DNA from: an uncultured Eubacterium sp.
GTDB taxonomy: Bacteria; Bacillota; Clostridia; Lachnospirales; Lachnospiraceae
DNA: 64,000 bases
NCBI GenBank assembly: GCA_910589595.1
Contig: CAJUTM010000011.1
Span: forward strand, 21,404-85,403
Direction of reading: 5' to 3'
Shown piece by piece: positions 41,908 to 50,957 of this stretch. The position numbers were made by a program, and so were the translations under genes. Each line of letters opens with the position of its first letter. Within the stretch, counting starts at the first letter, position 1. A model generated the notes under the pieces. That model was given only the letters and a program-made list of their open reading frames with translations. It was not told where the DNA came from and did not search any database.

Positions 41908-42555
41908 TCACTGCCGGTAACTGATTGTCATCCCGTCGCCAACAGCAAGGCAAATCGTTTCCAGCTCTTTCCTCTCCGTCAGCGCCTGCAAATACTGCCG
42001 CATGCGTCCGTGAATCGTGCGGTCTCTCCTTGTAACCGCATAACGCGATTCGAGCACATCCCCCTCGTGAAGAATGTTATCGGATACCAACGTCCCCCCC
42101 TGTGCCAGCAGACGGCAGACAAAGGGAAGAAAATTCAAGTATTGTCCTTTCGCAGCGTCCATAAATATAAAATCATATTGCTCTCCCGCCTCTGCCAAAC
42201 GCTGCAAGATATCGGCTGCATCTCCCTCCAACAGCGTAATCTGCCCCGCTTTATCGTAACGCGCTATATTCTGCCTCGCTTCCGTCAGACGCATTTCTAC
42301 TTTCTCAATCGTTGTAATTGATGAGGTTTCCGGCAGGCATGATTTCATAAAAAGCGCCGAGTATCCGATTGCCGTTCCAATTTCCAACACACGGGCCGGT
42401 TTTCCCGTGCGAAGCAGATAGCGCAGCAAATCACGCGTTCCGCGCCGGATAATCGGCACGTCTGCGGCGAGCGCCTGCCTCTCCAAATCCGCAATATAAG
42501 GGGCGGACTGCCGACGGTATTTTTCCAAAAAAACTTCCATGCGCTCCTGCTCCAT
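41908..42555 (-). CDS. O-methyltransferase (TrmR/YrrM-like)
   Basis: A 215-residue class I SAM-dependent methyltransferase of the caffeoyl-CoA O-methyltransferase-like group. Visible: VLEIGTAIGYSALFM (SAM-binding motif I), TTIEKVEMRL, FIFMDAAKGQYLNF with the metal Asp, and SDNILHEGDVL. In Bacillus the homologue TrmR methylates 5-hydroxyuridine in tRNA, and the adjacent U32 gene would make that hydroxyl; this pairing supports the call. I start at the ATG at 42555 (GGAGG 6 bases upstream); the longer frame would begin inside the upstream terminator. Confidence 0.88.
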   Translation of the reverse strand: MEQERMEVFLEKYRRQSAPYIADLERQALAADVPIIRRGTRDLLRYLLRTGKPARVLEIGTAIGYSALFMKSCLPETSSITTIEKVEMRLTEARQNIARYDKAGQITLLEGDAADILQRLAEAGEQYDFIFMDAAKGQYLNFLPFVCRLLAQGGTLVSDNILHEGDVLESRYAVTRRDRTIHGRMRQYLQALTERKELETICLAVGDGMTISYRQ

Positions 42556-42576
42556 GCACATCCTCCATTCTGCTCT

Positions 42577-42608
42577 TATAAAAAGCCCGCTACTTTCCGG
42601 CGGGCTTT
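42577..42608 (-). terminator. Intrinsic terminator
   Basis: Stem AAAGCCCGC (42600-42608 read on the minus strand) with GCGGGCTTT, a 9-base loop, and then TTTTTAT. It lies right after the MltG-like gene and before the ribosome site of the O-methyltransferase gene. Confidence 0.8.
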
Positions 42609-42614
42609 CTTTTT

Positions 42615-42992
42615 TCATTTCAATGTATCTGTTTTCTTTCGGTATATGGCATGACGGATATCGTCATACGTCATACTGCTGTTCAGCGTATAGGAACCTG
42701 ACTGCAGGCTTACATCGTCACTCTTTTCCAATCGCATGCGCAGATAAAAGGAAAAGCGGTCTGCGATTAAATCTTTGCGCGCCAAATCCTTTGCCACCTC
42801 ATACTCCGTTTCATTCTCAGCGATGTAAAAGGTCACTTCTCTCCCCGGAGGCAAATCGCGCGACGTATCGCCTACCGTGCGATACGCTAACCGATAACCG
42901 ACATGGCACAATTCCACCCCGCCAAAAACAACTATGCCAATCAATAAAATATTCAATAATACAATCAGCATCGTTCGCACCGCTTTCAGCAT
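42615..42992 (-). CDS. Short MltG-like membrane protein without catalytic domain
   Basis: A 125-residue protein with one N-terminal membrane helix (TMLIVLLNILLIGIVVFGGVEL) and one domain resembling the LysM-like N-terminal part of MltG/YceG: REVTFYIAENETEYEVAKDLARKDLI, then LQSGSYTLNSSMTYDDI. Full MltG proteins are over 300 residues and have a catalytic Glu; that part is absent and the frame ends before a terminator, so it is complete as it stands. Short versions are known in clostridia. It may bind peptidoglycan synthases. It follows the RNase J gene by 3 bases. Confidence 0.75.
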   Translation of the reverse strand: MLKAVRTMLIVLLNILLIGIVVFGGVELCHVGYRLAYRTVGDTSRDLPPGREVTFYIAENETEYEVAKDLARKDLIADRFSFYLRMRLEKSDDVSLQSGSYTLNSSMTYDDIRHAIYRKKTDTLK

Positions 42993-42995
42993 GAA

Positions 42996-44669
42996 CTATA
43001 CCTCCATAATAATCGGTAATATCATCGGGTTTCGCTTTGTCTTTTTCCACAAGAAATCATTGAGCGTATCTTTGATTTCTGATTTCATATGACCCCAATC
43101 GGTAATTCCTCTGTCATAGAGGCGGTCAAGCGCAATATTCACCACTTCCCGGCACTCATCCATCAGATTTTCCGATTCTCTCACATAGACGAAACCGCGG
43201 GATACAATATCCGGCCCCGACAGGATTGTATTGGAGCCACGTTCCAGAGTAAGAACGACAACTAACAAGCCGTTCTCCGACAAATGCTGCCTGTCGCGCA
43301 AAACAATGTTGCCGACGTCACCGACGCCCAGTCCGTCTACCATAATACCCTGTGCTATCGTCTTTCCTACGATGCGGGCGCTGTCTTCCCGAAGTTCCAA
43401 AATGTCTCCGGAACGGAGTATTTTTACATTGTCCTTTGGCACGCCCATCTTCTGCGCCAGCTCGCTCTGGCCTAAGAGATGGCGGTACTCACCGTGAACC
43501 GGAATGGCAAATCGAGGCTTCACAAGAGAATAAATCAGTTTTATCTCTTCCTCACAGGCATGTCCGGATACATGCGTATCTTGAATAATAACTTTGGCTC
43601 CCTTTTGGGATAACTCATTGATTACTTTCGATACCGATTTCTCATTGCCCGGAATCGGACGGGAACTAAAGATAACAACATCGCCCGGCATAATGGTGAT
43701 TTTGCGGTGAATGCTCGCCGCGATGCGGGACAACGCAGCCATCGCCTCTCCCTGACTTCCGGTCGTAATCAAAACCAGCTGCTCGTCAGAATAATTTTTC
43801 ATTTCTTCCAGACTGATTATCATATTGTCCGGCACCTGAATATAGCCGAGCTCTACTGCCGTATTGACAATATTAACCATGCTCCGTCCCTCAATGACGA
43901 CTTTTCTGTTCTGCTTCTGCGCGGAATTAATAATCTGCTGCACGCGGTCGACGTTGGAGGCAAAGGTGGCGACAATAATGCGGTTTTTGGCATTTTCCTC
44001 GAATATCGTGTCAAACGTCGTGCCAACGGTTCTCTCCGATTCGGTAAATCCCGATTTGAGAACGTTGGTACTGTCGCACATCAATGCCAGCACGCCCTTT
44101 TTGCCCAGCTCGCCAAAACGGGCCAAGTCAATCGTGTCTCCGTATACCGGCGTATAGTCCACCTTGAAATCGCCCGTGTGAACGATGACGCCGGCCGGCG
44201 TATAAATCGCCAGCGCTGCAGAATCGGCAATACTGTGGTTCGTACAGATAAATTCAATGCGGAAATCTCCCAAATTAATATACTGGCCGTACGAAATTAC
44301 TTTTCTTTTTACATTGTTAATCAGATTATGCTCTTTTAATTTATTTTCAATAATCGCCATCGTCAGTTTCGTGGCATAAATCGGCACGTTTAATTCTTTC
44401 AACACATACGGCAGGGAACCGATATGGTCTTCGTGTCCGTGGGTAATGACAAACCCTTTCACTTTTTCCCGATTGTCTTTCAGATACGTGATATCGGGAA
44501 TTACCAAATCCACGCCCAGCATATCGTCTTCCGGAAATGCCAGTCCGCAATCTACTACAATAATACTCTTTTCGGTTTCAAACGCAGTAATATTCATTCC
44601 AATCTGCTCTAATCCGCCCAGAGGAACTACTTTTACATACTCGTTCCCCGATTTTTCTTTCTTTTTCAA
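42996..44669 (-). CDS. rnj: Ribonuclease J
   Basis: A 557-residue metallo-beta-lactamase/beta-CASP ribonuclease of mRNA decay and rRNA processing. The metal motif is THGHEDHIGSLPYV, with further ligands in HSIADSAAL, HTGDFKVD, the CASP histidine in PVHGEYRHL, and the SGHA motif in VSGHACEEE. The C-terminal domain is complete. Two starts compete: a GTG at 44678 abutting GAGAGG and the TTG at 44669, 8 bases after it, which I prefer. It follows the DUF1292 gene closely in a conserved housekeeping run. Confidence 0.95.
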   Translation of the reverse strand: MKKKEKSGNEYVKVVPLGGLEQIGMNITAFETEKSIIVVDCGLAFPEDDMLGVDLVIPDITYLKDNREKVKGFVITHGHEDHIGSLPYVLKELNVPIYATKLTMAIIENKLKEHNLINNVKRKVISYGQYINLGDFRIEFICTNHSIADSAALAIYTPAGVIVHTGDFKVDYTPVYGDTIDLARFGELGKKGVLALMCDSTNVLKSGFTESERTVGTTFDTIFEENAKNRIIVATFASNVDRVQQIINSAQKQNRKVVIEGRSMVNIVNTAVELGYIQVPDNMIISLEEMKNYSDEQLVLITTGSQGEAMAALSRIAASIHRKITIMPGDVVIFSSRPIPGNEKSVSKVINELSQKGAKVIIQDTHVSGHACEEEIKLIYSLVKPRFAIPVHGEYRHLLGQSELAQKMGVPKDNVKILRSGDILELREDSARIVGKTIAQGIMVDGLGVGDVGNIVLRDRQHLSENGLLVVVLTLERGSNTILSGPDIVSRGFVYVRESENLMDECREVVNIALDRLYDRGITDWGHMKSEIKDTLNDFLWKKTKRNPMILPIIMEV

Positions 44670-44682
44670 AAAATACACCTCT

Positions 44683-44949
44683 CTATTCTGGTTTTAATTC
44701 TATATCCTCTAATAATTCCTCAAAATATTTAGAGATAATCGCCAACTCCTTTTCCTCTTCCACAACTTCGTACATCACCATGTCGCCCTCTTCCATTTCC
44801 CTGAGAATAAGCGCTTCTGCCTCTTCCTCTTCTATCGAATCGCTCACAAGTAGATACGACTTTCCGGCAATATCTGCTTTTTCCAACACAAAAAAAGCCA
44901 CCTCGCTGCCATCGTCAGCCGTAAGCATAATCTGACCATTTTCTGACAT
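44683..44949 (-). CDS. DUF1292 domain protein
   Basis: An 88-residue acidic protein (YrzB-like, DUF1292). The family core is LTADDGSEVAFFVLEKADI with YLLVSDS and a run of glutamates. Members sit beside ruvX and ireB across Firmicutes; function unknown. An AGGAGG site lies 6 bases before the ATG. It runs 10 bases after ruvX and 13 bases before the RNase J start codon. Confidence 0.9.
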   Translation of the reverse strand: MSENGQIMLTADDGSEVAFFVLEKADIAGKSYLLVSDSIEEEEAEALILREMEEGDMVMYEVVEEEKELAIISKYFEELLEDIELKPE

Positions 44950-44959
44950 TTAATTCCTC

Positions 44960-45382
44960 CTAATCACGTATAAAATCCAAATATCCCTGCAAGATTACGG
45001 AGGCAGCCAGTTTATCCACGTACGCTTTCCGCCGGTCTGCCCGTACTCCGCTTTCTTTTAACACGTCCATCGCGGCTGCAGTACTCAGGCGTTCGTCCCA
45101 CAACACAACTTCCAATCCCGTGCGAGCTGCTAATTTGTCCATAAATTCTTTCGTACGCTCTACCCGTTCACCCTCCGAATTATTCATATTTTTCGGATAT
45201 CCGAGCACAATACGTCCTACGTCGTTTTCCTCCGCCAACACCTGAATGCGGGCGAGAGTCTGCCGTAACTTATTTTCACTTTTTCTTTTTATTACTTCGA
45301 CGGGCTGCGCAGTAAGCAGCATGGCGTCACTGATAGCCACACCTACTGTTACAGAACCGTAGTCAAGTCCCATAATTTTCAA
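44960..45382 (-). CDS. ruvX: Holliday junction resolvase RuvX/YqgF family
   Basis: A 140-residue RNase H-fold protein. It begins KIMGLDYGSVTVGVAISD, the family start with the first catalytic Asp, then IVLGYPKNMNNSEG, LWDERLSTAAA with the second acidic residue and DKLAASVILQGYL. It is linked to Holliday junction resolution and 16S pre-rRNA 5' processing. I take the TTG at 45382 because GGAG is 6 bases before it and the protein then starts as the family does; the ATG four codons earlier has no site. Confidence 0.93.
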   Translation of the reverse strand: MKIMGLDYGSVTVGVAISDAMLLTAQPVEVIKRKSENKLRQTLARIQVLAEENDVGRIVLGYPKNMNNSEGERVERTKEFMDKLAARTGLEVVLWDERLSTAAAMDVLKESGVRADRRKAYVDKLAASVILQGYLDFIRD

Positions 45383-45452
45383 TCTATGCTCCATTCAAAC
45401 TGTCAACAAACAAATGCAGGTTCACTTATACAAAAGAGTAACAACCTAAAGT

Positions 45453-45716
45453 TTATTTTTTCAAATTATTTTCAATATAATCTTCCAAAAACACCTCGAT
45501 AATTTCATCGCGTTCCGCACGCATAATCAGACTGCGCGCTCCCTTATGGCTCGTTATATAGGTCGGGTCGCCCGACATTAAATAACCGACTATTTGATTA
45601 ATCGGATTGTATCCCTTTTCCGTTAAAGCTCCGTAAACAGATGCAATAATATCCCGAACATCTAATTCCTTATCAAGTTCGACTTTGAAATATTGTGTAT
45701 TGTTAAATTCCTGCAT
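45453..45716 (-). CDS. IreB family regulatory phosphoprotein
   Basis: An 87-residue protein of the IreB/UPF0297 family. Family marks are TQYFKVE, the VYGALTEKGYNPINQIVGYLMSGDPTYIT core and the AERDEIIEVFLEDYIE tail. In Enterococcus IreB is phosphorylated by the IreK Ser/Thr kinase and affects cephalosporin resistance. The acceptor threonine region near the N-terminus is present (FNNTQYF). It heads the run ireB, ruvX, DUF1292, rnj, as in many Clostridia. Confidence 0.92.
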   Translation of the reverse strand: MQEFNNTQYFKVELDKELDVRDIIASVYGALTEKGYNPINQIVGYLMSGDPTYITSHKGARSLIMRAERDEIIEVFLEDYIENNLKK

Positions 45717-45954
45717 CCTGTCACGCCCTTTCTATTATCACAAACTAATCATCAACATTGTAATATATCCCCAACTAATTCGCAAGGGGTAATTGTAACT
45801 TTTTTCACTAATGATTCTTTTTATTTGCCGGAAATGGAAGCGGCAAAGTTTACAATCGTTTCAAGATTGCTCAAATATCTAATCCTGATTTACTAAATCG
45901 TAATTTGATATTATTATGCCCGTAAATCAAAAAAATCAAGAGGCTTTTCAATGG

Positions 45955-47280
45955 TCAGAAAAAAATATGCTGCACTCTCACTTCATGTATTTCATTTTCC
46001 CGATATCCGCTCTCCTCCGCCTCTGCGAGCGGCACTCCTATCTTCACATAGCGTTCATTATGTCCCATTAAATAGCAGACGCCGTTCCGCTCCTCCGTAT
46101 CTTCAAATAGCACCTTCTCCATTTGCCCCTGAAACAGATTGCCGTAATTGCGTCGGTAACAAACCGTATCTGCTATAAGGCAATCCACTCTTCTCTTCTT
46201 TTCTTCCGGGCTTACCTGCGCCGGCATATCCGCCGCTTTCGTTCCGGCTCGTGGTGAGTACGGAAATACATGAATATCCGCGAGCTGAAGTTCTTTCAAA
46301 TACTCTCTCGTCTTGTCAAATTCCTCTTCCGTCTCCCCCGGAAAGCCGACAATGACATCGGTTGTAATCGCCGGACAGGAAAAGTACTGTCGAAGAAGTT
46401 TGACCTTTTCCCGATATTCATCGGATGTATAACGTCGATTCATCCTCTGTAACACACTATCACAACCGCTTTGCAGAGATAAGTGAAAATGCGGACATAA
46501 TTGTTCTATTTTCGCGAGTTCCTGCAAAAACACTTCTGAAATAATGCGGGGTTCCAATGACCCCAAGCGAATCCTCTCAATTCCATCCACCTGTGCCACC
46601 CTGCGAATCAATTCCAATAACGGCTCGCCTTTTGCCTTTATAAAGTCTGCCGTTCCCATCCGCTCTACTCCGTAAGAGGACAAATGGATTCCGGTGAGCA
46701 CAACTTCTCGACAGCCTTTTTGCGCCAGCAGTTCCACTTCTGCAATAACCTGCTCCTCTGGCATACTGCGAAGTTTCCCCCGCCCTCTCACATACGGAAT
46801 CAGACAGTACGTGCAAAATTGATTGCATCCGTCCTGTACTTTAATATAGGCTCTCGTCCGCTCGTGACGGACATCACGGCTGCCTGCTGCCAGTCGTTCC
46901 GTTCGCTCAAGAGAAAACTGCTCTATCATCCGTCCGGCTATATTCTCTTTGTCGTCATTTGTAAAATAGGCGTCAACCGCACTATCCGTCTTCAGTCTTT
47001 CACTGTCGCTTTCCACATAACAGCCTACCGCCGCCACAAGACTTTGCGGATTTTTTTTCTTCGCACGGTGTAACATCTGTCGGGACTTGCGGTCTGCTAT
47101 ATTAGTAACGGTACAGGTATTGACGATATATATATCTGCGGAATCAGAAAAATCCACAATTTCAAAACCAGCTTTCTGAAACTGTTCCATCATTTTTTCC
47201 GTCTCATAAAAGTTTACCTTGCAGCCCAATGTGAGAAAGGCCACCCGTCTTCTCTCCGGCAAATTTTCTCTTTTTGACAT
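45955..47280 (-). CDS. mtaB: tRNA (N6-threonylcarbamoyladenosine-37-C2)-methylthiotransferase MtaB
   Basis: A 441-residue radical-SAM methylthiotransferase that makes ms2t6A at position 37 of ANN-decoding tRNAs. The UPF0004 domain has TLGCKVNFYETE, NTCTVTNIADRKSR and AVGCYVES, giving three cysteines for one cluster; the radical-SAM domain has DGCNQFCTYCLIP with the CxxxCxxC motif; a TRAM domain ends the protein. The ATG at 47280 follows GGAG at 6 bases; the frame extends ten codons upstream without a site. Single gene with about 240 bases of leader-free DNA downstream to ireB. Confidence 0.95.
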   Translation of the reverse strand: MSKRENLPERRRVAFLTLGCKVNFYETEKMMEQFQKAGFEIVDFSDSADIYIVNTCTVTNIADRKSRQMLHRAKKKNPQSLVAAVGCYVESDSERLKTDSAVDAYFTNDDKENIAGRMIEQFSLERTERLAAGSRDVRHERTRAYIKVQDGCNQFCTYCLIPYVRGRGKLRSMPEEQVIAEVELLAQKGCREVVLTGIHLSSYGVERMGTADFIKAKGEPLLELIRRVAQVDGIERIRLGSLEPRIISEVFLQELAKIEQLCPHFHLSLQSGCDSVLQRMNRRYTSDEYREKVKLLRQYFSCPAITTDVIVGFPGETEEEFDKTREYLKELQLADIHVFPYSPRAGTKAADMPAQVSPEEKKRRVDCLIADTVCYRRNYGNLFQGQMEKVLFEDTEERNGVCYLMGHNERYVKIGVPLAEAEESGYRENEIHEVRVQHIFF

Positions 47281-47353
47281 TTTTCTCTCCATTTCGTTAG
47301 CAGTTTGCACAAAAAACGCATTATTTTTTCAATCACCTCGTCAATTTTGGATA

Positions 47354-47385
47354 TTGACATAATCTTTGCTTCATACTAGTATAAT
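47354..47385 (+). promoter_or_regulatory. Promoter-like boxes of the HPr-like gene
   Basis: TTGACA (47354-47359) and TATAAT (47380-47385) are both perfect but 20 bases apart, longer than the usual 17. A TAGTAT at 17 bases could be the true -10. The ribosome site AAGGAGG lies about 40 bases further on. Confidence 0.45.
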
Positions 47386-47437
47386 ACATGAAGAAAGAGA
47401 AAACTATCTTTCAATACAAAAAAAGGAGGTATTGATT

Positions 47438-47671
47438 ATGAAAACAGTTAAAATTTCTTTAAATTCTATCGACAAAGTAAAAGCCTTTGTAAATGAAGTG
47501 GCAAAATTCGATGCAGAATTTGATTTAGTGTCCGGACGATATGTCATTGACGCCAAGTCCATCATGGGTATCTTCAGTCTTGACTTATCCAAGTCCATTG
47601 ATTTGAACATCCATAGCGAGAGCGATGTCGATGAAATCCTTGACAAGTTATCAGAATTTATTGTGGACTAA
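47438..47671 (+). CDS. HPr-like protein lacking the phospho-histidine
   Basis: A 77-residue protein with the length and strand-helix order of HPr: KTVKISL first strand, DKVKAFVNEVAKF first helix, VDAKSIMGIFSLDLS-like second helix region (here IDAKSIMGIFSLDLSKSID) and DEILDKLSEFI last helix. The active-site segment G-x-H-A-R-P is absent, replaced by LNSIDKVKA, so it cannot carry phosphate for sugar uptake; the Ser-46-like regulatory site survives as KSIMG. It is thus probably a regulatory relative. AAGGAGG lies 8 bases before the ATG. Monocistronic, with its own terminator. Confidence 0.82.
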   Translation: MKTVKISLNSIDKVKAFVNEVAKFDAEFDLVSGRYVIDAKSIMGIFSLDLSKSIDLNIHSESDVDEILDKLSEFIVD

Positions 47672-47708
47672 TGTCTGCACAGCAAAAAATTGGGTTTGTT
47701 ACTTTACG

Positions 47709-47736
47709 GGGCGGCAGCACAGCCGCCGCTTTTTTG
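47709..47736 (+). terminator. Intrinsic terminator of the HPr-like gene
   Basis: GGCGGC (47710-47715), loop AGCACA, GCCGCC (47722-47727), then GC and six T residues. It ends the HPr-like transcript 40 bases after its stop. Confidence 0.88.
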
Positions 47737-47787
47737 TTTTATAGGAAGAACCGCCCTGTGCGGCGCGCTTCCCAGCCAGCCATTTTT

Positions 47788-48975
47788 TTACATTTCCGGC
47801 CGTACGGTAACAACTTCTCTCTCATCAATGGCCCTGCTCACCATTTCGTCAATCTTTTCTTCTAATTGTTTTTCGGATTCTTCCATCTTACTAATATTCG
47901 GTTTTGTCACCGGATGTTTTGCCACAAAAATAGTACAGCAGTCCTCAAATGGCTGAATGGATGTCTCAAATGTATGAATCCTCTCTGCCACCTCGATAAT
48001 TTCATTTTTATCAAAAGCAATGAGCGGCCGGAATACCGGTATCGTGCATACCGCGTCCGTCGCTGCCAGACTCTGCATTGTCTGACTGGCAACCTGCCCG
48101 ACGCTCTCTCCCGTAATCAGCGACAGGCAATGTCTCTCTTCCGCAATCTTCTGGGCAATTCTCATCATATAACGCCGCATAATTATCGTCAGCTCGTCGT
48201 GCGGGCACTGCTCATAAATATATAACTGAATATCCGTAAAATTGACGATATGAAGTTTTATATCTCCGGCGTACTCGGACACCAGCTGCGCCAAATCCAC
48301 AACTTTCTGTTTTGCGCGGTCACTCGTATACGGCGGCGCATGGAAATATACCGCCTCAATACGAACGCCTCTCTTTGCCATCATATATCCCGCCACCGGA
48401 CTGTCAATCCCGCCAGACAAAAGGAGCATTGAGCGGTCGGCAGTTCCAACCGGCATACCGCCGGGGCCTTTAATACTTGTGACATATACATAAGCGCGCT
48501 GCCGGATTTCCACATAGACTTTCACTTGCGGATGGTGTACATCTACCGAGGCATTCGGCATATGCTCCAAAATATAGGAGCCTGCTTCCATACATATTTC
48601 CGGACTCTGCATATCATAATTTTTATCACTGCGCTTGGCGAATACTTTAAATGTAAACGGCGTATCTCCCAATTCTTCGCGCATATGCTCCACCAATTGT
48701 TCGCAGATGTGGGAAAACGTCTTATCCTCTACTAATACAACCGGACAAATATGGGCGATACCAAAAACATGTGTCAATCCGTCGATGACTTCGTCCTCAT
48801 CAAAAGCGGATTTTGCTTCAATATAAATCCGCCCCTGCTCTTTTTCTACAAAAAAATCTCCCTGACAACGCTGCAACCGCTCCTTTATCCGGCGTACGAG
48901 AGCATCCTCAAATACATAACGGTTCTTTCCCTTTATGCCAATCTCCGCATATTTTACTAAAAAAGCTTGTACCAT
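47788..48975 (-). CDS. thiI: tRNA 4-thiouridine synthase ThiI
   Basis: A 395-residue ThiI of the short type without a rhodanese domain, as in most Firmicutes. It has the N-terminal ferredoxin-like and THUMP domains (LVKYAEIGIKGKNR; about residues 60-165), the PP-loop motif LLSGGIDSPVAGYMMAKRG, and the catalytic Cys candidate in PFEDCCTIF, after ESVGQVASQT. It adenylates U8 of tRNA and passes sulfur; the cysteine desulfurase encoded just upstream supplies the persulfide. GGAG is 9 bases before the ATG. Confidence 0.96.
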   Translation of the reverse strand: MVQAFLVKYAEIGIKGKNRYVFEDALVRRIKERLQRCQGDFFVEKEQGRIYIEAKSAFDEDEVIDGLTHVFGIAHICPVVLVEDKTFSHICEQLVEHMREELGDTPFTFKVFAKRSDKNYDMQSPEICMEAGSYILEHMPNASVDVHHPQVKVYVEIRQRAYVYVTSIKGPGGMPVGTADRSMLLLSGGIDSPVAGYMMAKRGVRIEAVYFHAPPYTSDRAKQKVVDLAQLVSEYAGDIKLHIVNFTDIQLYIYEQCPHDELTIIMRRYMMRIAQKIAEERHCLSLITGESVGQVASQTMQSLAATDAVCTIPVFRPLIAFDKNEIIEVAERIHTFETSIQPFEDCCTIFVAKHPVTKPNISKMEESEKQLEEKIDEMVSRAIDEREVVTVRPEM

Positions 48976-48991
48976 TTTCTAAAACTCCTTT

Positions 48992-50155
48992 TCATTTTCT
49001 GGTATATCGCGCCAGAACCGGCGCTATTTCTTTTAATTGTCCGATTGTATAATCAATTTCTTCCCTTGTCGTCTCAAAGGAAAAACTTACACGTATCGTA
49101 CTATCCAGAAGCGAATCATCTACGCCGATAGCTTTCAGCGTTCCGCTTATTCCCGAATGATGAGACGAGCAGGCAGAACCGGACGATACATAAATCCCTT
49201 TATCCTCAAGCGCGTGAACAAGCACTTCGCTTCTCACTCCGGCAATGCTGATACTGACAATATGCGGCGCCGTCTGCCCGATTTCCGGTGGCAGACAGGC
49301 ATTGACGGTAACTCCTGACATCTCGCCGAGGCGCTCAAGCAAATATTGTTTGCGGTCATACAAAAGCTTCCGGTGCTCTTCCAAATCTGCATACATCTTC
49401 TCCGCTGCCAGTCCAAGGCCGGCAATCCCCGGAACATTTTCCGTTCCCGAGCGCAGTCCCTGCTGCTGGCCGCCGCCGTGGATATGGGGATGAATTTTTA
49501 CCTTATCGCCGATATAGAGAAATCCCGTTCCTTTCGGGCCGTGAATCTTATGGCCGCTGGCGCTGAGCAGGTCAATCCCCCACTTCTTCGGCGTTATCGC
49601 CATCTTTCCGTACGCCTGTATGGCGTCCACATGAAATATGATATCACTGTGACAAGCTTTTACCGCGCGGGATATTTCCTGCACGTCGAGAATCGCTCCC
49701 ACTTCATTATTGACCATCATTACAGATACGAGTATTGTATCTTCGCGAATCGCATTCCGCAAAACATCAGGAGAAACATGCCCCTGACTGTCCACTGGCA
49801 GATAACTCACCTCAAACCCCTGCTGTTCTAAATAGAGCAGCGTCTCGTGTACCGACGAATGCTCAAAACAGGTCGTGACAATATGCCTGCCCCGCCTCTT
49901 ATTGGCAAAGGCGCTTCCTATCAGCGCCATATTGTTACTCTCCGTTCCGCCGGAAGTAAAAATAATATTTTTCGGCGCGCATTTTAATGTTTTCGCAATC
50001 TGTCCGGCCGCATGCCGCACATAATTTTCCCCCTCCATCCCTTTCCGGTGCAGTGAAGAGGGGTTTCCATAATCCTCATACATCACCTTTGCCACCAGCT
50101 CGCACACCTCCGGCAGCGCTCTGGTCGTTGCTGCATTATCGAGATAACATTCCAT
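48992..50155 (-). CDS. Cysteine desulfurase (NifS/IscS-like)
   Basis: A 387-residue PLP enzyme that takes sulfur from cysteine. Visible: YLDNAATTRALPEV start, FTSGGTESNNMALIG, the PLP lysine in LSASGHKIHGPKGTGFLY, and the catalytic-loop Cys in SSGSACSSHHSGIS. The spacing of 16 bases to thiI and lack of other Fe-S genes point to a NifZ-like role as the sulfur donor for ThiI, though general Fe-S service is possible. Start ATG has AGGAG 6 bases upstream. Confidence 0.94.
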   Translation of the reverse strand: MECYLDNAATTRALPEVCELVAKVMYEDYGNPSSLHRKGMEGENYVRHAAGQIAKTLKCAPKNIIFTSGGTESNNMALIGSAFANKRRGRHIVTTCFEHSSVHETLLYLEQQGFEVSYLPVDSQGHVSPDVLRNAIREDTILVSVMMVNNEVGAILDVQEISRAVKACHSDIIFHVDAIQAYGKMAITPKKWGIDLLSASGHKIHGPKGTGFLYIGDKVKIHPHIHGGGQQQGLRSGTENVPGIAGLGLAAEKMYADLEEHRKLLYDRKQYLLERLGEMSGVTVNACLPPEIGQTAPHIVSISIAGVRSEVLVHALEDKGIYVSSGSACSSHHSGISGTLKAIGVDDSLLDSTIRVSFSFETTREEIDYTIGQLKEIAPVLARYTRK

Positions 50156-50167
50156 TGTATTCTCCTA

Positions 50168-50917
50168 TCAATTCTTGTTTTTTCCCTCAATCAGAAACAT
50201 CAGTACCGACAAGACGGCAAGTCCGGCTGTCTCCGTCCGCAAAATCCGCTTTCCCAGAGAAATCGCAACAGAGCCGCCGTTTACCGCCTGCTCCACTTCT
50301 CCCCGTTCAAAGCCGCCTTCCGGCCCAATGAATATGCCGACGCTCTTTCCCTCTGCCGCCCGCTGCACCGCCGTCACGGATTCCGGCATATTGTCACACA
50401 ATTCATAGGGAATGAGCAGCGTATCACATTGCGCCGCCATCTGCAGCGCCTGCTCAAAGTCTGCTATCCGCTCTATTTCCGGTATCATTCCTCTCCCGCT
50501 CTGCTTTGCCGCCGCTTCGGCAATTGCCTGCCAGCGGGCTAACTTCTTTTGCTCTTTCCGCTCGTCCAATTTCACAACACAGCGTTTCGTCCTCATGGGA
50601 ACGACACGGGATACTCCCAGCTCGATTGCTTTCTGAATGACAAATTCCATTTTATCGCTTTTTGGCAGAGACTGGAACAGGGTAATGGAAACCGGCAGTT
50701 CACTCTCCGTCGCGTGTTCCTCCAATATACGCGCCGTAACTGCGTCTTCCTGCAGTTCTTCCACCGCACATATATATTCCACTCCTTTTCCGCAAGAAAT
50801 TGCCAGCTTTTCTCCCAGCGTCATACGCAGCACATTACGGATATGATTCACATCATCTCCCCGTATTATAATCCGGCCATCTAAAAGATTTTCCTCCGGT
50901 ACAAAAAAGTGATGCAT
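50168..50917 (-). CDS. rsmE: 16S rRNA (uracil1498-N3)-methyltransferase RsmE
   Basis: A 249-residue SPOUT methyltransferase that modifies U1498 of 16S rRNA. N-terminal PUA-like domain to about residue 70 (HHFFVPEENL, DVNHIRNVLRM); SPOUT domain with KSDKMEFVIQKAIELGVSRVVP, AEAAAKQSGRGMIP, and the knot IFIGPEGGFERGEV and LGKRILRTETAGL. The ATG at 50917 follows GGAGG at 8 bases; an earlier ATG overlaps that site. It precedes the cysteine desulfurase gene with a 12-base gap. Confidence 0.96.
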   Translation of the reverse strand: MHHFFVPEENLLDGRIIIRGDDVNHIRNVLRMTLGEKLAISCGKGVEYICAVEELQEDAVTARILEEHATESELPVSITLFQSLPKSDKMEFVIQKAIELGVSRVVPMRTKRCVVKLDERKEQKKLARWQAIAEAAAKQSGRGMIPEIERIADFEQALQMAAQCDTLLIPYELCDNMPESVTAVQRAAEGKSVGIFIGPEGGFERGEVEQAVNGGSVAISLGKRILRTETAGLAVLSVLMFLIEGKNKN

Positions 50918-50957
50918 TTTCTCATCCTCCATTCATATGCCTGAGCCACACACGAAA

